Origin: JBBQVZ01 sp963695975
Lineage (GTDB): Bacteria; Actinomycetota; UBA4738; HRBIN12
Direction: 5' to 3'
Length of the DNA stretch: 64,000 nucleotides
Assembly (NCBI GenBank): GCA_963695975.1
Contig: CAVOIB010000004.1
Coordinates: 62,001 to 126,000 of the forward strand
A model generated the notes under the pieces. That model was not told the DNA's origin. It was given only the letters and a program-made list of their open reading frames with translations, and did not search any database. Shown here piece by piece: positions 41,775 to 50,297 of this stretch. The number at the start of each line of letters is the position of its first letter. Within the stretch, counting starts at the first letter, position 1. Both the position numbers and the translations under genes were made by a program.

Positions 41775-42293
41775 ATGACCGATCAGGACCTCACACCCAA
41801 GCCCGCGTCCGATTCGCGCGTGACCCTCACCCAGATGATGGAGGTCACCGACGCGAACGTGGCCGGCAACGTCCACGGCGGCGTGATCATGCGCCTGGTC
41901 GACACGGCTGCCGCGCTCGCCGCGATCCGGCACGCCGGGGGCCTGGCCGTCACCGTCTCGATCGACGAGATGGCGTTCCTGGAGGCGGTCCACATCGGAG
42001 ACGTGGTCACGCTGCACGCCTCGGTGAACGACGTGGGCACGACCTCGATGGAGTGCGGTGTCCGCGTGGAGTCCGAGAACCCGATCACCGGCACGCGGGT
42101 CCACGCGGCGAGCGCTTTCCTCGTGTTCGTCGCGATCGACGACGACGGTCAGCCGCGCCCCGTGCCCCCCCTGTTGGCAGAGAGCGATACCGAGCAGCGC
42201 CGGCAACGGGAGGCCAAGCTCCGACGCCAAACCCGCATGGCCCATAAGGAAGCGCTGAAAGCCGCGCGCGCCGCCGAGCGTTCAGCTCGCTGA
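41775..42293 (+). CDS. Hotdog-fold acyl-CoA thioesterase
   Basis: A 172-aa YciA/BACH-like acyl-CoA hydrolase. The hotdog helix and active-site region read DANVAGNVHGGVIMRLVDTAAALAA, with Asn and Asp as in the family; SIDEMAFLEAVHIGDVVTLHASV continues the sheet and VHAASAFLVFVAIDDDG closes it. The C-terminal ~40 residues are a charged Arg/Lys/Ala tail, common in this family. It hydrolyses medium- or long-chain acyl-CoA; chain-length preference is not predictable. The leaderless start at 41775 is well supported. Confidence 0.87.
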   Translation: MTDQDLTPKPASDSRVTLTQMMEVTDANVAGNVHGGVIMRLVDTAAALAAIRHAGGLAVTVSIDEMAFLEAVHIGDVVTLHASVNDVGTTSMECGVRVESENPITGTRVHAASAFLVFVAIDDDGQPRPVPPLLAESDTEQRRQREAKLRRQTRMAHKEALKAARAAERSAR

Positions 42294-42396
42294 GGGCGGC
42301 CGGCGACGCTCCAGGGGGTGACCCAGGGCGAGCGGGCCGGAAGACCCGTGCTGCCCAGGGGCCTCGGTGCGAGCGTGAATCTAGGAGGTGACCAGG

Positions 42397-42675
42397 ATGG
42401 ACGAGATCACGACCGACGATGAGTTGCGCCGCATGGCGATCGAACGGATCCACAAGCGCTCGGACTTCAAGGCGCACCTGCTCGCGTACGTCTTGGTGAA
42501 CGCGTTCCTGGTGGCGATCTGGGCCGTGACCGGCGCGGACTTCTTCTGGCCGATCTTCCCGATCCTCGGGTGGGGGATCGGCGTCGCGTTCAACGCCTGG
42601 GACGTCTACCGGCGTCCGTTCCCGACCGAGGCGCAGATCCAACACGAGATCGACGGGCTCCGCGAACCCCGATGA
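42397..42675 (+). CDS. 2TM-domain membrane protein
   Basis: A 92-aa protein with the 2TM domain: a cytoplasmic helix (RMAIERIHKRSDFKAHLLAY), two transmembrane helices (VLVNAFLVAIWAV; FFWPIFPILGWGIGVAFNAW) and a short cytoplasmic tail. 2TM domains occur alone or fused to LytTR or kinase domains; the molecular role of the single-domain form is unknown. ATG 42397 is preceded by AGGAGGTGA, an ideal Shine-Dalgarno. The gene sits between the thioesterase and aconitase on the same strand. Confidence 0.8.
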   Translation: MDEITTDDELRRMAIERIHKRSDFKAHLLAYVLVNAFLVAIWAVTGADFFWPIFPILGWGIGVAFNAWDVYRRPFPTEAQIQHEIDGLREPR

Positions 42676-42753
42676 GGGGGAAGGCCGCGCAGGGGCGTGG
42701 CGCTCAGGGGCGTGGGAGGATGGAGGTCCACGACCCGAAAGGCCGCGACCTCC

Positions 42754-45453
42754 GTGACCGAAGGATCCTCCGGCGCCCGTGACCGGCTGACCACAGCCGA
42801 CGGCGTCCTCGCTTTCTACCGGCTGGACGCCACCGCTGCGAACGAGCGTCTCCCCAAGACCGTCAGGATCCTGCTCGAGAATCTGCTGCGTCGCGCCGGC
42901 ACGCGCGACGTGTCCGACGAGGACGTGGCCGCTCTCGCCGCCTGGCCGGGTCCAGCCGGCGACATCGCGTTCATGCCCGGTCGCGTGCTGATGCAGGATC
43001 TCACGGGCGTGCCGGCGATCGTCGACCTGGCCGCGATGCGCTCCGCAACGGCGCGCGCCGGCGGCGATCCCGCCCGCATCGACCCATTGGTGCCGGCCGA
43101 CCTGATCATCGACCACTCCGTCCAGGTGGATCTCTTCCGCACGCCGGAGGCCTACGAGGCCAACATCGGGTTCGAGTACGGACGCAACGGCGAGCGGTAC
43201 GCGCTCCTGCGCTGGGCGCAGCAAGCGTTCGACGGTCTCCGCGTCGTGCCGCCGGGGGCCGGGATCTGTCACCAGGTCAACCTGGAGCACCTCGGTCAGG
43301 TGGTCACCGTGCGCGATGGGATCGCGTTCCCCGACACGCTCGTCGGGACCGACTCGCACACGACGATGATCAACGGCCTCGGCGTGTTGGGGTGGGGCGT
43401 CGGTGGGATCGAGGCCGAGGCCGCGATGCTCGGTCAGCCGATGTTCCTCTCGCAGCCGATCGTCGTGGGGATCCGCATGAACGGTGCGTTGCCTCCCGGT
43501 TGCACGGCGACGGACCTGGTGCTCACGCTGACCGAGATGCTCCGCGCGCACGGTGTGGTCGGGCGCTTCGTCGAGTTCTTCGGCGACGGGCTCTCCTCGC
43601 TGTCGATCGCCGATCGCGCGACGCTATCCAACATGTGTCCCGAGTACGGCGCCACCGCCTCGTACTTCCCCATCGATGCCGAGACGCTCCGGTACCTGAC
43701 GTTCACCGGTCGCGGCGATCGCGTCGACCTCGTGGAGCGCTACACGAAGGAGCAGGGGTTGTTCCGCGCCGACGGGGACGCGGACCCCATGTTCAGCGAG
43801 GTCCTCGAGCTGGATCTCTCGGCGATCGAGCCCTCGCTCGCCGGGCCGAAGCGCCCGCAGGACCGGGTGGCCCTGCCCGACGTGTGGACGTCGTTCGTCG
43901 CGGCGTACCGCGACGGCACCGAGCCCGATCCGAAAGCGGTCGAGGTCGGCCGGTTCGTCGACGAAGGCGGCAACCCGCGCCAGGAGACGCTGCCGGGCAG
44001 CGGGCACGTGATCGATGTCGCCGAGGCCGATCCGGACCGTGTGCGCGACGGGTCGGTCGTGATCGCGGCCATCACCAGCTGCACGAACACCTCGAACCCA
44101 TCGGTGATGCTCGCCGCGGGCCTGCTCGCGAAGAAGGCGGTGGAGGCCGGTCTGGCGACCAAGCCCTGGGTGAAGACGAGCCTCGCGCCCGGGTCACGGG
44201 TCGTGACCGACTACCTGGACCGGGCCAACCTGACGCACTACCTCGACGAACTGGGGTTCGCGTTGGTCGGTTATGGGTGCACCACCTGCATCGGGAACTC
44301 GGGGCCGTTGCCCGGCGAGGTGTCGCGCGCCGTCGACGACGGCAACCTGAACGTCGTCGCGGTGCTCTCGGGCAATCGCAACTTCGAGGGGCGGATCCAC
44401 CCGCAGGTGCGCGCGAGCTACCTCGCCTCGCCGCCCCTCTGCGTCGCGTACGCGCTCGCCGGACGTGTGGACGTCGACCTGACGACCGAGCCGATCGGAG
44501 ACGGTCTCGACGGGCCCGTGTTCCTGGCGGACATCTGGCCGACGCCGGCCGAGGTCGCGGACGCGATCGCCACATCGGTCGAGCCCGGTCAGTTCGAGCG
44601 GGAGTACGCGCGGATCTGGGACGGGGACGAGCACTGGGCCGGGCTCCCGTCGCCGGCGGGGCCGATGTACTCGTGGGATCCCGGCTCGACCTACGTGCGC
44701 GAGCCGCCCTTCGTCGAGGGCGACGCTCCGGTCACGCTCGGCGACATCGAGGGAGCCCGGGTCCTGGTCAAGGTCGGGGATTCGATCACCACCGACCATA
44801 TCTCCCCCGCCGGCGCGATCAAGGCGGACTCGCCGGCGGGGGAGTACCTGCGCGCGCACGGTGTCGAGCCGCGCGACTTCAACAGCTACGGCGCGCGTCG
44901 CGGGAACCACGAGGTGATGATGCGCGGCACGTTCGCGAACATCCGCCTTCGCAACGAGCTCGCCCCCGGGACCGAGGGTCCATGGACCACGTTTCACCCG
45001 ACCGGGGAGACGATATGGGTCTTCGACGCTTCGGGCCGCTACCGCGAGGCGGGGACGCCGCTCGCAGTGGTCGCCGGCAAGGAGTACGGCTCGGGCTCGT
45101 CGCGCGACTGGGCCGCCAAAGGACCGGCGCTCCTCGGCGTCCGGTTCGTACTGGCCGAGAGCTACGAGCGGATCCACCGCTCGAACCTCGTGGGCATGGG
45201 GATCCTCCCGCTGCAGTTCGCGCCGGGGGAGTCGGCCACCTCGCTCGGGCTCACCGGCCGCGAGACGTTCACGGTGCGTGGCCTCGCCGACGGCGTGCGT
45301 CCCGGCCAGGATGTGACGGTCGAGGTCGAGCGCGAGGACGGGAGCACGTCGGCGTTTACCGCGATCGTTCGCATCGACGGCGCCGCCGAGGCGGAGACGT
45401 TCGCGAGCGGCGGGCTGCTGCGGATGGTGCTCCGGCAGCTCGCCGAGGGCTGA
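42754..45453 (+). CDS. acnA: Aconitate hydratase A
   Basis: An 899-aa aconitase that isomerises citrate and isocitrate in the TCA and glyoxylate cycles and may act as an iron-responsive RNA-binding protein. The 4Fe-4S ligands are Cys in TSCTNTSNPSVML and the CTTCIGNSGPL pair. Other motifs are VGTDSHTTMINGLGVLGWGVGGIEAE, abbreviated, and GKEYGSGSSRDWAAKGP in the swivelling domain. Family members start shortly before ARDRLTTADGVLAFYRLD, so GTG 42754 is preferred; a GTG at 42697 would add 19 residues without homology. It ends at a strong hairpin at 45477-45508. Confidence 0.94.
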   Translation: MTEGSSGARDRLTTADGVLAFYRLDATAANERLPKTVRILLENLLRRAGTRDVSDEDVAALAAWPGPAGDIAFMPGRVLMQDLTGVPAIVDLAAMRSATARAGGDPARIDPLVPADLIIDHSVQVDLFRTPEAYEANIGFEYGRNGERYALLRWAQQAFDGLRVVPPGAGICHQVNLEHLGQVVTVRDGIAFPDTLVGTDSHTTMINGLGVLGWGVGGIEAEAAMLGQPMFLSQPIVVGIRMNGALPPGCTATDLVLTLTEMLRAHGVVGRFVEFFGDGLSSLSIADRATLSNMCPEYGATASYFPIDAETLRYLTFTGRGDRVDLVERYTKEQGLFRADGDADPMFSEVLELDLSAIEPSLAGPKRPQDRVALPDVWTSFVAAYRDGTEPDPKAVEVGRFVDEGGNPRQETLPGSGHVIDVAEADPDRVRDGSVVIAAITSCTNTSNPSVMLAAGLLAKKAVEAGLATKPWVKTSLAPGSRVVTDYLDRANLTHYLDELGFALVGYGCTTCIGNSGPLPGEVSRAVDDGNLNVVAVLSGNRNFEGRIHPQVRASYLASPPLCVAYALAGRVDVDLTTEPIGDGLDGPVFLADIWPTPAEVADAIATSVEPGQFEREYARIWDGDEHWAGLPSPAGPMYSWDPGSTYVREPPFVEGDAPVTLGDIEGARVLVKVGDSITTDHISPAGAIKADSPAGEYLRAHGVEPRDFNSYGARRGNHEVMMRGTFANIRLRNELAPGTEGPWTTFHPTGETIWVFDASGRYREAGTPLAVVAGKEYGSGSSRDWAAKGPALLGVRFVLAESYERIHRSNLVGMGILPLQFAPGESATSLGLTGRETFTVRGLADGVRPGQDVTVEVEREDGSTSAFTAIVRIDGAAEAETFASGGLLRMVLRQLAEG

Positions 45454-45476
45454 GACGCTCTCCGACGAACGGCACA

Positions 45477-45508
45477 ACGGAACGGGGCCCGTGAGGGCCC
45501 CGTTCCGT
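45477..45508. terminator. Bidirectional terminator hairpin after acnA
   Basis: A 14-bp perfect stem, ACGGAACGGGGCCC (45477-45490) and its complement (45495-45508), with a GTGA loop. It lies between the converging aconitase and DoxX genes. Confidence 0.75.
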
Positions 45509-45526
45509 ACGCTCGCCCGAGGTGGG

Positions 45527-46150
45527 TCAGACGAGCTGGTGTTGAGTGGGTTGCGTCTCGCGCTGGAACACCGTCCCCTTGTGCCAGGGGGTTCCCAGCG
45601 CCGGGAGCACGTACCGGTCGACGCCGTAGTAGCCCGCGTTCCTCCAGGCGAGGACCAACATGACCTCGATCACGAAGAACAGCGGGTTGACACCGGCCAC
45701 GCCGGCGAGCCCGAAGGAGACCGTCAGCAGCCCCGCGAAGAAGGCCGCGATCCCGACGAACAGGCCGATGATCAACGCGATCCCGATCGCGACCTCACCG
45801 AGTGCGATCAGCTTCGCGAAGAAGGACGCCTGCCCCGGGTGGGCCATCCAGTTCAGGAAGCTCGCGTACCACCCGTAGTTGACGGCGGAATGCGGGCCTT
45901 GCCCTGCGCCCGACGCCGCGAATCCCAGGAAGCCCTGGAGGGGCTCCGAGGTCTTCAGCCAGGACTGGTCCGTGAACGCCCAGTGCCAGGTCCAGAACCC
46001 ACCATCCGTCCCCGTCACCTTGTCCCACCCTGCGTGCAACCACTCGTAGCCGAGGTACAGGCGCGCCACGAGCCAGATCACCGCTGCGCCGTGCGACATG
46101 AAGAGCCACTTCGCGAACCTCGGCTCTTCGAGCTCTACATCCTTCTGCAT
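45527..46150 (-). CDS. DoxX-family membrane protein
   Basis: A 207-aa DoxX/DoxD-like protein with four main transmembrane segments. RLYLGYEWLHAGWDKVTG is the DoxX signature; FAKLIALGEVAIGIALIIGLFVG and VIEVMLVLAWRNAGYYGVDRYVLP follow. DoxX proteins relate to thiosulfate:quinone oxidoreductase subunits and in mycobacteria join redox and thiol homeostasis. ATG 46150 has GGGAGGTGGGAG upstream. It lies 103 bp after the GNAT-acyl-CoA synthetase stop, with a CCTTCGG motif in the gap (46233-46246). Confidence 0.85.
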   Translation of the reverse strand: MQKDVELEEPRFAKWLFMSHGAAVIWLVARLYLGYEWLHAGWDKVTGTDGGFWTWHWAFTDQSWLKTSEPLQGFLGFAASGAGQGPHSAVNYGWYASFLNWMAHPGQASFFAKLIALGEVAIGIALIIGLFVGIAAFFAGLLTVSFGLAGVAGVNPLFFVIEVMLVLAWRNAGYYGVDRYVLPALGTPWHKGTVFQRETQPTQHQLV

Positions 46151-46232
46151 CGCTCCCACCTCCCAAGACTCTCTGGATGCAGCTTCAGCGGCGGAGGAGC
46201 CGGGCACACCGGCCGGGGGACCCGGTGCGTCC

Positions 46233-46246
46233 GGGACCTTCGGGCA
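46233..46246. promoter_or_regulatory. GGGACCTTCGGGCA motif upstream of DoxX gene
   Basis: A copy of the stress-associated motif 83 bp upstream of the DoxX start. The left half matches well; the right half is imperfect. Confidence 0.4.
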
Positions 46247-46253
46247 GGGCGGC

Positions 46254-48971
46254 TCAGCCGTCGCTCGCACGGCTCGCGAGGGCGACGTCGGCGGGCGGGA
46301 GCTGCAGGCGGATCCGGCAGTCGACGACCCGCACCCCCTGCGACTGCACGATGACGGGGTTGCAGTCCATCTCGGCGATCTCGGGGTGCGTGTCGGCCAG
46401 CGCGCTCACCCGGAGGATCGCGTCCACTAGGGCGGGGACGTCGGCAGGAACCGCTCCACGGAACCCGTCGAGCAGCGGGAACGAAGCGAGTGACCGCACC
46501 ATCTCGTCGGCGTCCAGGTCGGTGATCGGCGCGACCCGGATGGCCACATCGCGCTGGAGTTCCACCGTCACGCCGCCCCCGCCGCATGCGATGACCGGGC
46601 CGAACACCGGATCCGTCACGACGCCGATCAACATCTCGACGCCCCCATCGATCTGTTCTTGGATGAGGAAGCCCTCGAGCGTCTCACCGGCGTCCGCCAC
46701 TCGCTGCTGCATCGCGCGGGCCTCGTCGAGGACGTGGTCGGCATCGAGCCCGACACGGACGGCACCCGCCTCGGTCTTGTGCAGCGGTCCTGTGCCCTTC
46801 AGGACGATCCGGCCCTCGAACCCGGCTGCCGCTTCCGCGGCAGCCTCGGGATCTGCCGCCCTCACGCTGCGCGCCGACGGGATCCCATAGCACGCGAGGA
46901 GCCGTTCGGCATCCTCGCCGCTCACCCATCCTTCGCCGCGTCTCAAGGCGGCGGCGATCACGGCGATGGCCTCGTCATCGCGCAGGTCGTCGAACGCCGG
47001 CACCGTTCCCTCGGGCCGATCGCGCCACGACCGGTACCTGACCGCGCGCGCCAGCGCGATCGCCGCTTGCTCGGGGTAGCGGAACGAGGGGATCCCGACA
47101 CCCGGGGCACGGAGCGCGTCCGGCATGCCGCGCGCCGACAGGAAGCACGAGAGCACCGGGATCGGGTCGCTGAGCGCCCCGATCGCGGCGACAAGCTGCC
47201 GCGCGATCTCCGGCGCCGAGGCTTCGAGCGGCGGGATGTAGATCACGATCATCGCGTCGATGCCCGGATCGGCCGCCACGATGCCGATCGCACGGCCGTA
47301 ATCCTCCGCGCCGGCCGACGCGATCATGTCGACGGGGTTGCTCACGGACGACGCCGGCGGGAGGAACGACCGCAGCTCGTCCACGGTCGAGGCGTCCAGC
47401 TCCGGGACGACGAGGCCGTTCGCCTCGCAGGTGTCGGCGCACAGGATCCCCAGGCCGCCGGCGTTCGTCACGATCGCCACGCGGTTGCCCGCCGGCAACG
47501 GCTGTCCCGCCAACAGTGTCGCGACGTCCAGCATCTCCTCCAGCGTGTCCGTGCGGATCACGCCGTTCTGACGGAAGAGCGCGTCGACGGTGGCGTCGGA
47601 TGCGGCCAGGAGGGCGCCGGTGTGCGACGTCGCGGCACGACGGCCCGCCGGGCTGCGCCCGGACTTAACGGCGACGATGGGCTTGTGGGCGCCAACCCTG
47701 CGAGCCAGCTTGCCGAACCGCCGCGGATCGCCGAACGATTCGAGGTAGAGGAGCACGACGTCAGTGTTCGGATCGTCGTCCCAGTAGCTCAGGAGATCGT
47801 TGCCCGAGACGTCGGCCTTGTTCCCGACGGAGACGAAGGTGGAAAGCCCAAGACCGAGCTCGGCGGCCTGGTTCATCACGGCGATGCCGAGCGCACCGCT
47901 CTGGGACAAGAACCCGACACGGCCCGACGGCGGCCAGGCGGTCGAGAACGTCCCGTTCAGCTGGATCTCGGGATCCGTGTTCACGACGCCCATGCAGTTC
48001 GGACCGACCAACCGCATCCCCGATGCCCGGCACACGCCGACCAGCTCCCGTTGGCGCACGAGCCCATCGTCACCCGTTTCCCCGAATCCCGCCGAGATCA
48101 CGACCAGCCCTCGGACCCCTTTGTTTCCGCAGGCCCGTGCGACGTCCAGGACGTCAGCGGCCGGCACCGCGATGAACGCCACGTCGACCTCCCCGGGCAC
48201 GTCTGCGATGCTGGGGAAGGACGGGATACCCTGCACCGCCTCGGTGTTGGGGTTCACGGCGTGCACGACCCCCGCGAACGGCTGCGCGAGCAGGTTGTGT
48301 AGGAGGCGTCCGCCGATGGAATCGCGGTCGCGCGAAGCGCCGATCACGGCCACGGAACGCGGCTGCAGGATCGAGCGGACGGCGTTCGCGGCCGCGACCC
48401 GCTCCCGGTCGGCGAACGCGCGAAGCGTCTCCTCGGTGATCTCGGTCGGGAACTCGATGTCCACGGCGCCCGGGACCGCGCGCAGGTGGATCGGGAAGCC
48501 GCTGCGACGGAAGACGTTCACCATACGGTGGTTCTCTGGGAGCACCATCGCGTGGAACCAGGAGATGCCTGCGTCATCGGCCGCACGCGCGAGATGAGCG
48601 ATGAGGATGGAGCCCAGGCCGTGGCCCTGGAACTCGTCGGCGACACTCACGCTCACGTCGGCTCGTGAAGCGTCAGGTTCGCGGATGTACTGCGCACCCG
48701 CCACCACCCGCCCTTCCTCGCCGCCCACGAACGCCAGCAGGGTCAAGTGGTCGACGAAGTCGGTCTCGGTCGCCCGTCGCGCGATGTCGCTGACGTCCAC
48801 GGACGCGCCCCAGAACCGGAGGTATCGGCTCTCGTCCGAGAGGCCGATCAGGTAATCCTCAACCCGCTCGCGGTCGTCGGGTCGGGCCGGACGTACCAGC
48901 ACCGTTGTCCCATCGCGGAGCACGACGTCCGCGACCCGCTGAGCGGGATAGCCGGCCGGGCGCTCGCTCAT
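46254..48971 (-). CDS. GNAT acetyltransferase fused to ADP-forming acyl-CoA synthetase
   Basis: A 905-aa fusion. Residues 10-175 form a GNAT domain (VSVADEFQGHGLGSILIAHLARAA, the acetyl-CoA loop). Next is a CoA-binding Rossmann domain (SVAVIGASRDRDSIGGRLLHNLL), a succinyl-CoA-synthetase-like flavodoxin domain (GRVGFLSQSGALGIAVMNQAAELG; phosphohistidine-type ATSHTGALLA), and an ATP-grasp domain (residues ~690-900, FEGRIVLKGTGPLHKTEAGAVRVGL). This is the protein lysine acetyltransferase (Pat-like) architecture with the synthetase part intact. It may sense acyl-CoA/energy state, acetylate Acs-type enzymes or make acetate with ADP/ATP. It starts 17 bp after the regulator at 48989-49660 on the same strand. 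Confidence 0.88.
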   Translation of the reverse strand: MSERPAGYPAQRVADVVLRDGTTVLVRPARPDDRERVEDYLIGLSDESRYLRFWGASVDVSDIARRATETDFVDHLTLLAFVGGEEGRVVAGAQYIREPDASRADVSVSVADEFQGHGLGSILIAHLARAADDAGISWFHAMVLPENHRMVNVFRRSGFPIHLRAVPGAVDIEFPTEITEETLRAFADRERVAAANAVRSILQPRSVAVIGASRDRDSIGGRLLHNLLAQPFAGVVHAVNPNTEAVQGIPSFPSIADVPGEVDVAFIAVPAADVLDVARACGNKGVRGLVVISAGFGETGDDGLVRQRELVGVCRASGMRLVGPNCMGVVNTDPEIQLNGTFSTAWPPSGRVGFLSQSGALGIAVMNQAAELGLGLSTFVSVGNKADVSGNDLLSYWDDDPNTDVVLLYLESFGDPRRFGKLARRVGAHKPIVAVKSGRSPAGRRAATSHTGALLAASDATVDALFRQNGVIRTDTLEEMLDVATLLAGQPLPAGNRVAIVTNAGGLGILCADTCEANGLVVPELDASTVDELRSFLPPASSVSNPVDMIASAGAEDYGRAIGIVAADPGIDAMIVIYIPPLEASAPEIARQLVAAIGALSDPIPVLSCFLSARGMPDALRAPGVGIPSFRYPEQAAIALARAVRYRSWRDRPEGTVPAFDDLRDDEAIAVIAAALRRGEGWVSGEDAERLLACYGIPSARSVRAADPEAAAEAAAGFEGRIVLKGTGPLHKTEAGAVRVGLDADHVLDEARAMQQRVADAGETLEGFLIQEQIDGGVEMLIGVVTDPVFGPVIACGGGGVTVELQRDVAIRVAPITDLDADEMVRSLASFPLLDGFRGAVPADVPALVDAILRVSALADTHPEIAEMDCNPVIVQSQGVRVVDCRIRLQLPPADVALASRASDG

Positions 48972-48988
48972 GGGAACCCCGCCGCCGG

Positions 48989-49660
48989 CTACTCGTTCGT
49001 GCCGGGGGTGGTGGTGTGGCGGGCGAGGTAGGCGGCGGCTTCGGCGCGCCGGGCCACCTCGAGTTTGGAAAGGATGCTCGAGACGTAGTTCTTCACCGTC
49101 TTCTCGGCCAGCTGCAGCTCGTCGCCGATCTCGCGGTTCGTTCGCCCGTCCGCGACGAGCGTCAGGATGCGCTCCTCCTGCGGCGACAGCCGGGCGAGCT
49201 TCTCGTCCTTCATGAGGTGCTTGCCCCTACGGAGTCGGTCGAGGACGGCGCTCGTGACGGCCGGGTCGAGCAGACTCTCCCCAGCGCCTACCGCCCGGAT
49301 CGCGCGCAACAGGTCGTCCGATCGAACCTGCTTCAGCACGTACCCTGAGGCGCCCGCCATGATCGAGGCGAACAGCGCTTCGTCGTCGGCGAACGAGGTG
49401 AGCATCAACACCTGGGTCTTCGGGTGCTTCGCGCGGATCTCGCGGGTCGCCTCGATCCCGCTGCCGTCGATGAGCCTGACGTCCATCACCACGACGTCGG
49501 GCCGTGAGCGGTCGGCCTCGTCGATCGCCTCACGCACCGAACCGGCCTCAGCGCTGACGACGATGTCGTCCTGCGACTGGAGCATTGCGCGGATCCCGTT
49601 GCGCACGATCTCATGATCGTCGACGAGCATCACGCGCAGCGGAACCTGCTTCGCGGTCAT
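48989..49660 (-). CDS. NarL/DevR-type response regulator
   Basis: A 223-aa two-domain regulator. The receiver has the acidic pair VDDHE, phospho-acceptor Asp in VVMDVRLIDGSGI, Thr/Ser in LMLTSFADD, and Lys in GYVLKQVRSDD. The LuxR-type HTH is LSPQEERILTLVADGRTNREIGDEL, abbreviated, then AEKTVKNYVSSILSKLEV, close to the DevR/DosR recognition helix. The likely partner is the DevS-like kinase at 51742-52881, two genes away. TAGCAT 8 nt before ATG 49660 overlaps the preceding stop. It is followed by the GNAT-synthetase gene. It is the best candidate binder of the CCTTNGG motifs. Confidence 0.9.
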   Translation of the reverse strand: MTAKQVPLRVMLVDDHEIVRNGIRAMLQSQDDIVVSAEAGSVREAIDEADRSRPDVVVMDVRLIDGSGIEATREIRAKHPKTQVLMLTSFADDEALFASIMAGASGYVLKQVRSDDLLRAIRAVGAGESLLDPAVTSAVLDRLRRGKHLMKDEKLARLSPQEERILTLVADGRTNREIGDELQLAEKTVKNYVSSILSKLEVARRAEAAAYLARHTTTPGTNE

Positions 49661-49671
49661 GGAGAGAGATG

Positions 49672-50166
49672 CTAGTCGCCGCGGGGCGTCGCGTCCGTCG
49701 ATGCGGTGATCGACACGTCTGCGATCAGGGCGGAGGCGACCCGGTCCAGGAAGTCCTTCAGCGTCGCCTCCGCCACCCGGAACAGCAGGGTGCGGTCGAT
49801 GGCTCGGCCGATCGTCCCGAACGGGGGCTCGTACCGGGCGCTCATCGCGAGCTGCGAGCGGTTCGGTCCCAGGGGGGCAACCTCCAGGTCGGCCTCCAGC
49901 GACGGGAAGAGCCCCGATGCCCCCGTGGCCGTCCAGCGAAGCGGCAGGATCAGCTTCGATGCCGCACGGACGGGCTGACCGAACTCGATCGCGACGCGCC
50001 GGGCGACCCTGACGTCATCGCCGAACCCGACCTCGGCAAGCAGGGTGTCGCCCCTGAGGTTCGCCTGCTCGGCCAAGCCGGGAACCCACGTCTGCGGATC
50101 CTGTGTGAGGGCGCGTTCCACGCGCGCAGGGTCGATCGGCAACTCGACGAAGTACCGCGCGAACAT
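49672..50166 (-). CDS. SRPBCC-like START-fold protein
   Basis: A 164-aa protein. It reads as a SRPBCC/polyketide-cyclase-like helix-grip fold: beta-strand pairs around GDTLLAEVGFGDDVRVARRVAIEFG and LEADLEVAPLGPNRSQLAMSARYEP, then a C-terminal helix AEATLKDFLDRVASALIADV. Such proteins bind small hydrophobic ligands or act in stress. ATG 50166 lies ~40 bp from the inverted repeat at 50205-50237. It is divergent to the multicopper oxidase and ends 11 bp before the regulator gene, so they may share a transcript. Confidence 0.68.
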   Translation of the reverse strand: MFARYFVELPIDPARVERALTQDPQTWVPGLAEQANLRGDTLLAEVGFGDDVRVARRVAIEFGQPVRAASKLILPLRWTATGASGLFPSLEADLEVAPLGPNRSQLAMSARYEPPFGTIGRAIDRTLLFRVAEATLKDFLDRVASALIADVSITASTDATPRGD

Positions 50167-50204
50167 GTCAGTCAGTGTCCGTGCCTGCCGGGCGAGCCCG
50201 CAGG

Positions 50205-50237
50205 GTCGGAGGTCCCTCCCGAGCCGGGACCTCCGAC
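50205..50237. promoter_or_regulatory. 12-bp perfect inverted repeat in divergent promoter region
   Basis: GTCGGAGGTCCC (50205-50216) and GGGACCTCCGAC (50226-50237) flank a 9-nt loop. It lies between the divergent SRPBCC and multicopper oxidase genes, upstream of a TAGGCA -10 candidate. The half-site GGGACC resembles part of the stress motif. An operator is more likely than a terminator, as no gene ends here. Confidence 0.5.
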
Positions 50238-50297
50238 ACCCTCGTCGTCGCACCTCGATAGGCACACTCGTCGCCATACGCGTGGAAGGAGTTGCAC

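Noticed and set aside
42697..42753. Upstream GTG start for aconitase
   Set aside because: The extra 19 residues (Arg/Gly-rich) have no family counterpart; the homologous region begins after 42754.
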